DNA from: Betaproteobacteria bacterium
GTDB lineage: Bacteria; Pseudomonadota; Gammaproteobacteria; Tethybacterales; Tethybacteraceae
DNA: 16,804 nucleotides
Direction of reading: 5' to 3'
Assembly: GCA_026710225.1 (NCBI GenBank)
Contig: JAPORI010000141.1
Location: 1 to 16,804 of the forward strand
The translations under genes and the position numbers were made by a program. Of this stretch, positions 1 to 7,574 are shown piece after piece; position 1 is the first letter of the stretch; the number at the start of each line of letters is the position of its first letter. The notes beneath the pieces were generated by a model that did not search any database, was not told the origin of the DNA, and saw only the letters and a program-made list of their open reading frames with translations.

Positions 1-25
1 GAATACCGATTGACTACATGAGAAA

Positions 26-1060
26 ATGATGTCTCCCGGCAAGGTGAAGGGGGACAGCAAATATCTTTATCGAAAGGCAGCCATCCGGAACAGTCCAATC
101 TGGATAATCGTTGCCACCGGCACTATGCTGCTGGCCAGCAGCAGTTCGGCGGCCAACGACTGCGACTTGCATGCAAGGGAGTTCTTCGTACAGGCAAGCA
201 AGATCCATATTGAGGATTGCATCAAAGGTGCAACAGATATTAACCAGACTGACGAAGCCGGTTTCACGCCCCTGCATCATGCCCTGATGCACGGCAAATC
301 GCCAGAGACAGTGGCAATGCTAATCGAATCCGGCGCTGATGTCAACCACCCAGACCAAGCCGGCTTCACGCCGCTGCACTGGGCAGCCCGCAACTCGTCG
401 CCGGCGATCATAGCCGACCTGCTCGCCGCCGGCGCCGAAGTGGACAGCCGTACCGCTGGCGGCTCAACACCGCTGCACTGGGCGGCGCGCAACAATCAGC
501 AGCCGGAAGTTCTTGCCTTGCTGCTGGAAGCCGGCGCCGAAATCAACAGCCGCTCCGAGAAAGGATATACACCGCTGCACTGGGCGGCCGGATACAACCG
601 GCAGCCGCAAGTACTTGCAGATATGCTCTCCGCCGGTGCTGAAATCAACAGCCGGGCCGAAGATGAAAGCGCACCGCTGCACTGGGCAGCCGGACACAAT
701 TCGCAATTGGAAGTTATTGGTCTGCTGCTCGATGCCGGCGCCAACATCGACATCCGCGACAAAAATGGCCACACGCCGCTACACTGGGCGGCGGCTCACA
801 ATTCGCAGCCGGCAGTTATTGGCTTGCTGCTAGAAGCCGACGCGTTCATCAACAGCATGGCTGAGAGTCTGTTCACGCCGCTGCATGCGGCGGCGGCAAA
901 TGCATCCGATCCGGCCATGATCAAGGCACTGCTCGATGCCGGCGCCAATCCAAAACTGACCGACGGCAGCGGCAAGACCCCCTTTGACTACATAAAGCAC
1001 AATCCGCACCTGAAGAACACCCAGATATACTGGACGCTGCACGATAGCCGCTTTGACTAG
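26..1060 (+). CDS. Exported ankyrin-repeat protein
   Basis: This 344-residue protein is built almost wholly of ankyrin repeats. A basic N-terminus leads into a hydrophobic stretch (about residues 24-42, ending SSSSAA) that looks like a signal peptide with cleavage near residue 43, so it probably acts in the periplasm or outside the cell. Repeats follow at a 33-34 residue period: the TPLH (once APLH) signature begins at residues 81, 115, 148, 182, 216, 250 and 284, and a degenerate TPF capping repeat lies at 318. The helix pair carries PEVI.LLL.AGAEIN-type consensus. Ankyrin repeats bind other proteins; no enzymatic domain is visible, so the partner is unknown. ATG 26 and ATG 29 are equivalent choices, and no strong Shine-Dalgarno sequence is seen. 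It converges on the next gene, with 14 bp between stop codons. Confidence 0.9.
   Translation: MMSPGKVKGDSKYLYRKAAIRNSPIWIIVATGTMLLASSSSAANDCDLHAREFFVQASKIHIEDCIKGATDINQTDEAGFTPLHHALMHGKSPETVAMLIESGADVNHPDQAGFTPLHWAARNSSPAIIADLLAAGAEVDSRTAGGSTPLHWAARNNQQPEVLALLLEAGAEINSRSEKGYTPLHWAAGYNRQPQVLADMLSAGAEINSRAEDESAPLHWAAGHNSQLEVIGLLLDAGANIDIRDKNGHTPLHWAAAHNSQPAVIGLLLEADAFINSMAESLFTPLHAAAANASDPAMIKALLDAGANPKLTDGSGKTPFDYIKHNPHLKNTQIYWTLHDSRFD
371..900 (+). repeat. Tandem ~102-bp ankyrin-coding repeats
   Basis: The block beginning ccgctgcactgggc recurs at 371, 470, 572, 674, 776 (one base changed) and in shortened form at 878. Spacing is 99 bp once and then exactly 102 bp. Similarity extends beyond the conserved TPLHWAA codons into the neighbouring codons, for example cacaattcgcag-type stretches near 700 and 800. 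This indicates recent internal duplication or homogenisation at the DNA level, not only protein-level conservation. Confidence 0.85.
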
Positions 1061-1074
1061 TGCAATACAGGCGA

Positions 1075-1632
1075 TCAGCCCTCGCCGCGGCGTTGAGCAA
1101 ACATTCTGGCGATGGTCGGGCTGCCTGAGGCAGCAGCAACGATTTCGGCGCTTTGCCCGGCGGCAATGCTGCCCGGTCTGGCAACCCGACAGTAAAAGCC
1201 CGGATGCTCGCTTTGCATGAACTGTTTTGCAAAGAACTTGTCGTTCATGCGCACTGCGAGTTTGGCACAAGGGATGCGCGGCTGGGTAACGACTATTTGC
1301 GCATCAGGAAAAAGCAGCCGATCACCGCAGCGCATCCGGCCACTGTCGATACCGGCCAGCAGCAGGTTTTCCCCGAAAGTCCCGACAGCCAACTCCCGGC
1401 CCAGGGTTTCCTGCCAGTAGGCATAGTCATCGGTACCCATTGCATAGACCGCCTTCATGGCACCGCCGTGGTTCTCCAGATCGCAGACCGCGTCGCCGGC
1501 AAAACCGGCCGGCCCGAGCGCAACCGCTCCGGTCACCGGCTTTTTGAAAATCCCGCTGTCCTCGGCAAGCTGCTCAATCCGGGTCGGCTGGCCGATGCAC
1601 ACGGCAAGCACCTCGTGAGCGACTGCGCTCAT
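1075..1632 (-). CDS. MOSC-domain protein (YiiM-like)
   Basis: This 185-residue protein carries the hallmarks of the MOSC domain, the sulfur-carrier fold shared with the C-terminus of molybdenum cofactor sulfurases. The GD...D...HGG..KAVY block is at residues 46-63, FGENL at 86-90, and the PRIPCAKL block has the conserved cysteine at 122. Stand-alone bacterial members such as YiiM have been linked to reduction of N-hydroxylated compounds with molybdenum cofactor. Whether this one does so is inference. The reading frame extends upstream to a TTG at 1677, but ATG at 1632 is preferred because the family begins close to the H-E-V-L-A strand. It is slightly shorter than YiiM (about 220 residues). 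It diverges from the glycosyltransferase gene. Confidence 0.88.
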   Translation of the reverse strand: MSAVAHEVLAVCIGQPTRIEQLAEDSGIFKKPVTGAVALGPAGFAGDAVCDLENHGGAMKAVYAMGTDDYAYWQETLGRELAVGTFGENLLLAGIDSGRMRCGDRLLFPDAQIVVTQPRIPCAKLAVRMNDKFFAKQFMQSEHPGFYCRVARPGSIAAGQSAEIVAAASGSPTIARMFAQRRGEG

Positions 1633-1732
1633 TGCAGCGGGTGGCAAAAATACTCCTTCAACTGTCCAGATTGCCAATTCTACTTAAAATAAGCCCCCGT
1701 GTCCAGAATCAGCATTCAAAATGGCGAGCCAG

Positions 1733-1753
1733 CCGCCGGCAGCCGGCCGGCGG
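1733..1753 (+). promoter_or_regulatory. GC-rich hairpin over the GT39 ribosome binding region
   Basis: Arms ccgccgg (1733-1739) and ccggcgg (1747-1753) are perfect inverted repeats with a 7-base loop. The right arm runs into the ggag Shine-Dalgarno candidate (1752-1755), 11 bases before the ATG at 1767, so the fold could restrict ribosome access. A 12-codon open frame (ATG 1721 to TGA 1757) spans the hairpin and might act as a leader whose translation opens it. This is inferred from sequence only; strong GC stems also arise by chance in GC-rich DNA. Confidence 0.35.
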
Positions 1754-1766
1754 AGCTGACCCGATC

Positions 1767-3620
1767 ATGAACAAAGCGGCGGCGAGCATCCCGACTGAAG
1801 TTGCCGGATGGAGCCGCAACCAATGGCTGATGTTTGTCGGCGTCGGATTGCTGTCGGCAATCCTGCTGACGCTCAACCTGTCCTACCCGCTGCCGTGGAA
1901 CGACGAAGCGACCATGATGTTTCTGGGCAAGCAGCTGCTCGAGACCGGTCATGCATCGGTCTGGGACGGAAGAAACATGATGGGCTACCGCAACGGCCAC
2001 TATATAACCGATGATCTGAGTTTCTTCTATCCGCCGGTGCCCTATACCCTGGCGGCGATCGCAATGGCTATTTTCGGGGTGCACGACTGGAGCTACCGGC
2101 TGCTCAACTGCCTGCTCGCACTGGTAACCCTGGCGGTTTTCGCAGCAGTGCTGCGGCGGGAGTTGCCAAAGCGTCCCTATGTGTCGCTGATCGCCTTTGC
2201 GCTGGTGGCGCTGCAGCCGGCTTTCCTGCTGTTCATGCGCCAGGCCAACTATTACAGCATCTTCATGCTGGCCAACCTGTGCTTCTATTTCAGTCTGCGC
2301 AGCTGGATGCAGCAAAGCCGCGGCGGCCACGCCTGGCTGGCCGGCTCGGTGCTCGCCGGGGTCATCTCATTCATCACCCTGTACTTCGGGGCGCTGTGGG
2401 TGCTCGCCTGCGGCCTGATCGTGCTGGCGGAAAACTGGCGCAACCTGAACAAGCGACGCTGGGCAATACTGGTAGGAGCTGGCGCCCTGTGGCTGGCGAT
2501 CTGCTGCTACAACTTCTTTGCCAGCGGCGTCGCCGGCTTTGCCGACAAGTACACTGCGTTCTTGTACAACTACAGTTGGGTGCCCCGCAAGTTGCTGCTG
2601 ATGCTCCACAGTCTCGGCGCCAGCAGCGAACTTGACACCCTGCCCTGGCCGCTGGGAGTTCTGGCGCTGGCGGTAGCCGGCCGCCAAATCTGGGTAATGT
2701 ACCAAAACAAGTCGAAGACTGACCGCGGCCCGTGGCCGGCGCTGGTCAGGCATCTGGCGCTGTGCCTGAGCTTCATGGTCATCTTGGTACTGGTCAGCTT
2801 CGAATCGCCGATCGCAGCAGCCGGAATCGACATCCGCTACCGGCATTTCCTGATGCCGTTTTTCGCAATACCGGGAGCGCTGATGATCGATTTCATCTTC
2901 AACTTCTGCCGGGCCAACAAAAAGCAAATTCCCAAGTGGGTGTACGAAATCATCCCCTACCCGAGCCTGAACAAGTTGAGCAAGGTGCTGGCTGTGCTAA
3001 TCACGTTTTTCACCATAACCACCGACTATGTCTCCCAACCGGTAAGCCGGCACGACTTCTACGACAGGCCGCTGCCCGACCTTTACCTTTATGTCCGGGA
3101 ACTGGTCACGCCACAAGCCGATGTGGTGCGCGCAGTGGCCGAGGCGATCGATGAACTGCCGCTGAAAGAAGGCGACACTCTGGCGATCCACACCGGCGGC
3201 AAGCTTGAATACCCGCCGGTCGTCTGGCAGTTGAGCGACAAGATCCTGATCTGCTGCCAGATCGATCGCTACAGCAGGAATTTCCGCACTCTGGCCAAGG
3301 TCAGTGATCTGGCGCACTTCCTGCGCCTGGACCCGGAGGTCAATCCTAGAGGTCCGACCTTCGTGTCCGGCCGGCCAATCTATCCAAAAGGCAAGAACCT
3401 GTACAAGGCAAGCTACATAGTAATCTACCGCAAGTACATTCCCGAAGTGATCGACATGGGATACCGAATCATAAAGACCTTTCCGTTCGTCTATCACTTC
3501 GCATACTCAAGACCGGAATTGCGCTATCACATCTACGACTCCGATTTTTTCTTCGCTCACCAGCCATCCGGCGAACAGCTCATCCTGTTGCAGGCGTTCG
3601 GCAAGGCGAAAACCAAATAG
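1767..3620 (+). CDS. GT39/ArnT-like membrane glycosyltransferase
   Basis: This 617-residue polytopic inner-membrane protein has roughly ten hydrophobic helices between residues 20 and 420. The first periplasmic loop contains WNDEA (44-48), whose adjacent acidic pair is the signature of the PMT/ArnT glycosyltransferase superfamily, followed by a YPP motif (88-90). The RYRHFLMPFFAI segment (357-368) matches the conserved R-H-...P helix of GT39 enzymes. Such enzymes transfer a sugar from a polyprenyl-phosphate donor to protein, lipid A or another glycan on the periplasmic side; the substrate cannot be read from sequence. A soluble C-terminal region of about 190 residues follows the last helix. 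The frame is open from a TTG at 1632, but ATG 1767 has a ggag element and begins just before the first helix. It converges on manC with 26 bp between stops, so a mannose-based donor is possible but unproven. Confidence 0.85.
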   Translation: MNKAAASIPTEVAGWSRNQWLMFVGVGLLSAILLTLNLSYPLPWNDEATMMFLGKQLLETGHASVWDGRNMMGYRNGHYITDDLSFFYPPVPYTLAAIAMAIFGVHDWSYRLLNCLLALVTLAVFAAVLRRELPKRPYVSLIAFALVALQPAFLLFMRQANYYSIFMLANLCFYFSLRSWMQQSRGGHAWLAGSVLAGVISFITLYFGALWVLACGLIVLAENWRNLNKRRWAILVGAGALWLAICCYNFFASGVAGFADKYTAFLYNYSWVPRKLLLMLHSLGASSELDTLPWPLGVLALAVAGRQIWVMYQNKSKTDRGPWPALVRHLALCLSFMVILVLVSFESPIAAAGIDIRYRHFLMPFFAIPGALMIDFIFNFCRANKKQIPKWVYEIIPYPSLNKLSKVLAVLITFFTITTDYVSQPVSRHDFYDRPLPDLYLYVRELVTPQADVVRAVAEAIDELPLKEGDTLAIHTGGKLEYPPVVWQLSDKILICCQIDRYSRNFRTLAKVSDLAHFLRLDPEVNPRGPTFVSGRPIYPKGKNLYKASYIVIYRKYIPEVIDMGYRIIKTFPFVYHFAYSRPELRYHIYDSDFFFAHQPSGEQLILLQAFGKAKTK

Positions 3621-3646
3621 CACAAATGGGCAAGAGCAGCGCGATT

Positions 3647-5071
3647 TCAGGGGCGCTGATAGTCGTCCTCGTAGCGCCTGATGTCGTCCTCGCCCAGATA
3701 GTCACCTAACTGCAACTCAATCACCGCCGCCGGCTTGTCGGTGCAGTTGGCCAGCCGATGCTTGCTCTGGCGAGGGACATGGCAGGACTCCTCGACTTTC
3801 ATATCAAACATCTTGTCGCCAACTGTTGCACTCATCGTTCCGGTAACAACAGTCCAGTGCTCACTGCGCCGATCATGCGACTGCAGAGACAACCGTGCCC
3901 CGGGATTGACCTCCACCCGCTTGAGCTTGAAGCCGGGTCCGGAGGCTAGCACCCAGTAGCGTCCCCAGGGACGCTGCTCGTACGGTGGCGACAGGGCGGC
4001 CAAATCACCGGCATCAACCAGTTGCCGGTAGATGGCGCCGGCTTGCGCAGCAGCTTGTGGCCCCAGCACCAGTAGAGCATCGGCGGTATCAACCACAACC
4101 GCCTTTTCCAGCCCGATTACTGCGATGGTCCGATCGGTAGTTGAAAAACTCGCGCAGTTGGTGCAGGAGACGAACTGGCTGCTGCCGGTGGTAGCCCGAT
4201 TGCTGCCGCCGGCGTTCGGAATCAACTGGGCAAATGAGTGCCAGTCACCGACATCGCTCCAGCCAGCATCGACATCCGCCACCAGGGCAGCCCGGGTAGT
4301 CTTTTCTGCAACTGCATAGTCAATCGAAATATTCGGGAAAGCGGCATAGGATTTTGCATCCGGCGACCAGTCTCCGCTGACCGGAACTTCCAGGGCGGCT
4401 GCAATGTCGGCAATTGGCGGCGCATGTGCGACAAATTCCTGACTAAGCACATCAGCACGAGCCACAAAGACACCGGCGTTCCAGTAGTGGCCGCCGGCAG
4501 CAATCATCTTTTGTGCGTTTTGCAAATCCGGTTTCTCGATGAAGGATGCCACCTCACACCATTCTTCGGAGCCTTTTGTCCCGGCTTTTATGTAGCCATA
4601 CTGATCGGAAGGACTATCGGGCCTGATTCCCAGAACCGCCAGGCGCTGGCTGCCGGCGGCGGCCGCAGCGCGTACCAGTGCCCGGCAGAACTCGGGCCTG
4701 TCTTTCACCACATGATCAGCCGGAAGCAGCGCCAGGGTCGCATCGGCTCCGAAGCGCTCGAGCGCAAAGCGCGCCGCCACCGCCGCCGCCGGAGCCGTGT
4801 TGCGCGCCAGCGGCTCGGCAATCACGACCAGTTCGGCGGCAAGGCCGCTGAGCCGGAAAATGGCGCGCACGTTTGCCTGATGCTCGGCAGCGCAAATTGC
4901 AATCACTTTCTCCGGTGCCAGACCGGCCAGGCCGGCAAAAGTCTGCTGCAAGAGGGTGCCGCCGGCGGGAAGTTCGACAAACGGTTTGGGCAACTGGGCA
5001 CGCGACAACGGCCACAGCCTTGATCCGCTGCCACCGCACATCACTGTCGGAATGATCCCGTTTTCTGCCAT
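3647..5071 (-). CDS. manC: Mannose-1-phosphate guanylyltransferase / mannose-6-phosphate isomerase (type II)
   Basis: This 474-residue bifunctional enzyme is full length for the AlgA/ManC/XanB family. The N-terminal nucleotidyltransferase makes GDP-mannose from mannose-1-phosphate and GTP. Its signature GGSGSRLWPLSR is at residues 13-24, followed by LPADH (116-120), FIEKPD (177-182), HYWNAGVF (195-202) and SIDYAVAEKT (249-258). The C-terminal cupin (from about 365, RPWGRYWVL) would interconvert fructose-6-P and mannose-6-P. Its metal-binding motif reads QSHDRRSEHW (397-406), where the family usually has Q.H.HR.EHW, so a probable metal-ligand histidine is arginine at 401. Isomerase activity is therefore uncertain. 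The ATG at 5071 has an aaaaggga Shine-Dalgarno element. It diverges from lpxK and is probably monocistronic. Confidence 0.95.
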   Translation of the reverse strand: MAENGIIPTVMCGGSGSRLWPLSRAQLPKPFVELPAGGTLLQQTFAGLAGLAPEKVIAICAAEHQANVRAIFRLSGLAAELVVIAEPLARNTAPAAAVAARFALERFGADATLALLPADHVVKDRPEFCRALVRAAAAAGSQRLAVLGIRPDSPSDQYGYIKAGTKGSEEWCEVASFIEKPDLQNAQKMIAAGGHYWNAGVFVARADVLSQEFVAHAPPIADIAAALEVPVSGDWSPDAKSYAAFPNISIDYAVAEKTTRAALVADVDAGWSDVGDWHSFAQLIPNAGGSNRATTGSSQFVSCTNCASFSTTDRTIAVIGLEKAVVVDTADALLVLGPQAAAQAGAIYRQLVDAGDLAALSPPYEQRPWGRYWVLASGPGFKLKRVEVNPGARLSLQSHDRRSEHWTVVTGTMSATVGDKMFDMKVEESCHVPRQSKHRLANCTDKPAAVIELQLGDYLGEDDIRRYEDDYQRP

Positions 5072-5102
5072 TGGCTGTCCCTTTTATCGGAAAATTGCAA
5101 CC

Positions 5103-6113
5103 ATGCCGTCCATTGCGAACTTGTGGCGCAGACGCAACATTGTAAGTTGTTCCCTGCTGCCGGCGGCGGCGCTTTTTGCCAGCGCCGCCGCCGGTCGGCG
5201 CGCCCTCTACCGGCACCAGCTGCTTGCCAGCCACCAAGTTGCAGTGCCGGTAATCGTGGTTGGCGGGATAACCGCCGGCGGCGGCGGCAAGTCGCCCACC
5301 GTTCAGGCACTGGTCACAGGCCTCAACGAGCGAGGCATCAAGGCCGGGATAATCGCCCGCGGCTATCGCGGCCGGCACTCAGGCCCGCTGCTGGTCGATG
5401 CCAACTCGGATCCGCAAAAATGCGGCGACGAGGCGCTGATGCACGCGCAAGCCAATCTCGCTCCGGTAAGCATCGCAAAGCGGCGACCGACGGCCGCCGA
5501 ACTGTTGCTGGAAAACTTCCAACTCGACGCAATCATCAGCGACGACGGCCTGCAGCACTACCGCATGGAGCGCGACTTTGAAATAGCCTGCATCAGCCGC
5601 AGCGCGCTGGGCAACGGCTGGCCGCTGCCGGCCGGGCCGCTGCGTGAGCCGATCAGCCGGCTGCAACTGTGCGATGCAATCGTGCGCAGCGACGGAGAAC
5701 CCCAATCGGAAAGTGAGCACCAGTTAATCCTGACTGATGACGGCTTTGCCGATCTGGCCGACGGCCGAACTTTTACCGCCGACCAACTCGCAACAAAACG
5801 CACCGTCGCCCTGGCCGGCATCGCCCGGCCGGAGAACTTCTTTGCAACTCTGGCCAGTCTGGGAATAAAGCCGCTGGCAAACCAAGGCTTCCCGGATCAC
5901 CATCGTTTCTGCCAAGCCGATCTGGAAAGATTGCTGGCATGCAATCCGGAGGCCGAGGCAGTGCTGATGACCGCCAAGGACGCACCCAAGTGCGCTGGCT
6001 TCCAGTTGCCGGTGCCACTCTACAGCCTGCGCCTCAAGCCGACTCTTCCCGACCGGCTGCTCGACATGGTCACAGAATGCATCCGCTCTGGCACCAAACG
6101 CCAGAGCAAATAG
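5103..6113 (+). CDS. lpxK: Tetraacyldisaccharide 4'-kinase
   Basis: LpxK phosphorylates the 4' position of the lipid A disaccharide precursor at the cytoplasmic face of the inner membrane, the sixth Raetz-pathway step. At 336 residues it has the usual length. A hydrophobic N-terminal anchor (about 12-30) precedes the Walker A loop GGITAGGGGKSP (54-65), equivalent to the family's GN.T.GG.GKTP. Next come the ARGYRG block (85-90), CGDEA (107-111) and the catalytic SDDGLQH motif (146-152). The frame is open back to 4956, but ATG 5103 gives the typical N-terminus, and the manC start lies only 31 bp away on the other strand. It is the first gene of a five-gene co-directional unit. The msbA gene, which usually precedes lpxK in gammaproteobacteria, is absent here. 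Confidence 0.96.
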   Translation: MPSIANLWRRRNIVSCSLLPAAALFASAAAGRRALYRHQLLASHQVAVPVIVVGGITAGGGGKSPTVQALVTGLNERGIKAGIIARGYRGRHSGPLLVDANSDPQKCGDEALMHAQANLAPVSIAKRRPTAAELLLENFQLDAIISDDGLQHYRMERDFEIACISRSALGNGWPLPAGPLREPISRLQLCDAIVRSDGEPQSESEHQLILTDDGFADLADGRTFTADQLATKRTVALAGIARPENFFATLASLGIKPLANQGFPDHHRFCQADLERLLACNPEAEAVLMTAKDAPKCAGFQLPVPLYSLRLKPTLPDRLLDMVTECIRSGTKRQSK

Positions 6114-6128
6114 CGGAAAATCTCGCCC

Positions 6129-6320
6129 ATGCCAATCGACCGCAAGTTGCTCGAAATTCTGGTCTGTCCCGAATGCAAGGGCGCCCTGAAATACGATCGC
6201 GCCAATCAGGAATTGCTGTGCAACCATTGCCAACTCGCATATCCGATCAATGAAAAGGGTGTGCCGGTCATGATCGCCGACGAGGCCCGATCGCTGGCTG
6301 AGGCAGAGCCGGAGTCCTGA
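6129..6320 (+). CDS. ycaR: Trm112/YcaR-type zinc-ribbon protein
   Basis: This 63-residue protein of the Trm112-like (UPF0434) family carries two CxxC pairs (Cys13/Cys16 and Cys31/Cys34), which are expected to bind one zinc ion. The N-terminal DRKLLEILVCPECKG and central ELLCNHCQLAYPI stretches are typical. In eukaryotes and archaea Trm112 activates methyltransferases; the role of the short bacterial form between lpxK and kdsB is not settled. It lies 15 bp after lpxK and 2 bp before kdsB, the same order as the enterobacterial lpxK-ycaQ-ycaR-kdsB locus but without ycaQ. Confidence 0.93.
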   Translation: MPIDRKLLEILVCPECKGALKYDRANQELLCNHCQLAYPINEKGVPVMIADEARSLAEAEPES

Positions 6321-6322
6321 AC

Positions 6323-7030
6323 TTGGATTTTTCGGTGATAGTACCGGCGCGGTTGGGGGCAGCAAGACTGCCGGCCAAGCCGCTGGCCGACATCGGCGGC
6401 CGGCCGCTTATCGTGCATGTTCTCGAACGCGCCCGCCAAGCCGGCGCCGCCCGGGTGGTTGCAGCGGTAGACGACGATCAGATTGCCGCGGCGGCCACCG
6501 CGGCCGGCTTCGAGGCGGTGCGCACCGGCGAGTGCAGTTGCGGCAGCGAACGGGTTGCCCAGGCTGCTGCGCAACTGGAACTGGAAGGACCGATAGTCAA
6601 CCTGCAAGGCGATGAACCGTTCATCGACCCGGACACTATCGCCGCGACCGCCAGGCTGGCCGCCGAAGATGGCGGCTGCGCAACCGCAGCCGCCGCGCTT
6701 GCCGCGCAGACGATTGCCGATGCCTCGACAGTGCGGATGGTAATCGATGACGACAGCAACGCCCTCTATTTCTCCCGGGCACCGATTCCGCACGGCAGCG
6801 ACGAGGCGCTCGCCCACATCGGCATCTATGCCTTTGCATCCCGGCAACTGCTGGCAAAACTGACCGCACTGCCGGCGGCGAAACTGGAGAAAAGCGAGCG
6901 CCTCGAACAGTTGCGCTGGCTGGCCGCCGGCCAGCGGATTCGGGTGCTGCTAGTATCCGAATTCACTGCCGGGATAGACACCCCCGAAGATCTGGCCGCA
7001 GCCAGGAATCGGCATGAACAGCGCAATTGA
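6323..7030 (+). CDS. kdsB: CMP-Kdo synthetase (3-deoxy-manno-octulosonate cytidylyltransferase)
   Basis: KdsB activates Kdo with CTP to CMP-Kdo in the cytoplasm, the donor for the inner core of lipopolysaccharide. The protein has 235 residues. It shows VIVPARLGAARLPAKPL at the N-terminus (nucleotide loop), NLQGDEP (93-99, metal-binding Asp97), YFSRAPIPH (149-157), HIGIYAF (165-171), LEKSERLEQLRWL (188-200) and GIDTPEDL (217-224, second metal Asp219). The start is a TTG two bases after the ycaR stop. It is preferred because the family begins exactly here, no ATG is near, and a ggag element sits at 6311-6314. The segment normally H.SGTER reads CSCGSER (71-77), a mild divergence. Its 3' end overlaps ampD by 17 bp. 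Confidence 0.95.
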   Translation: MDFSVIVPARLGAARLPAKPLADIGGRPLIVHVLERARQAGAARVVAAVDDDQIAAAATAAGFEAVRTGECSCGSERVAQAAAQLELEGPIVNLQGDEPFIDPDTIAATARLAAEDGGCATAAAALAAQTIADASTVRMVIDDDSNALYFSRAPIPHGSDEALAHIGIYAFASRQLLAKLTALPAAKLEKSERLEQLRWLAAGQRIRVLLVSEFTAGIDTPEDLAAARNRHEQRN

Positions 7031-7574
7031 TGCCAACGGCTGGGCAAACGGCCTGACCCAAATCCGCTCGCCCAATTTTGATCACCGGCCGGACGGCTGC
7101 GCAATCGAACTGGCGGTGGTGCACGGGATTTCGCTGCCGCCGGGAGAATTCGGCGGCGATGCAATCGAGCGACTGTTCACCAATAAAAGCGAAGACCCGC
7201 AACTTGCCCAATTGCGGGTCTCGGCCCACTTCCTGATCAGGCGCACCGGTGCGACCATTCAGTTCGTGTCCTGCAACGATCGGGCCTGGCACGCCGGGCG
7301 CTCCTGCTGGAAAGGTCGCCACGAGTGCAACGACTTTTCGATCGGCATTGAACTTGAAGGCGACGATCACACCCCCTACGAACCGATCCAGTATCAAGCT
7401 CTTGCCGATCTGCTTGGCGCGCTGGTAAAGCGCTACTCGAAACTTGCCTTCCTGACCGGCCACAGCGACATCGCCCCGGATCGCAAGACCGATCCGGGGG
7501 CCGCATTCGACTGGCAACTGCTGCACTCGCTGATCGGGGAGAATCTTGCTATCGACAGCATCACCGCCCCATGA
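7014..7574 (+). CDS. ampD: 1,6-anhydro-N-acetylmuramyl-L-alanine amidase
   Basis: AmpD is the cytoplasmic zinc amidase that removes the peptide from anhydro-muropeptides during murein recycling; in many gammaproteobacteria it thereby keeps ampC beta-lactamase repressed. The protein has 186 residues, the usual length. Zinc ligands are recognisable as His37 (VVHGISLPPGEFGG), His150 (TGHSDIAPDRKTDPG) and Asp160, with VSAHFLIRR and RAWHAG...CNDFSIGIELEG between them, very close to the enterobacterial protein. The residue after His37 is Gly where Asn is common. ATG 7014 lies inside the end of kdsB, so translation is probably coupled. No ampE follows. Confidence 0.96.
   Translation: MNSAIDANGWANGLTQIRSPNFDHRPDGCAIELAVVHGISLPPGEFGGDAIERLFTNKSEDPQLAQLRVSAHFLIRRTGATIQFVSCNDRAWHAGRSCWKGRHECNDFSIGIELEGDDHTPYEPIQYQALADLLGALVKRYSKLAFLTGHSDIAPDRKTDPGAAFDWQLLHSLIGENLAIDSITAP

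Noticed and set aside
371..900. Regularly spaced repeats as a CRISPR array
   Set aside because: Units are in frame, 99-102 bp apart, and encode ankyrin consensus; there are no short repeats with unique spacers.
1153..1692. 179-residue plus-strand frame
   Set aside because: Shadow of the MOSC-domain gene on the opposite strand, which has its conserved cysteine and HGG motif.
4238..5023. 261-residue plus-strand frame
   Set aside because: Antisense to manC, whose motifs are clear; amino-acid composition is not protein-like.
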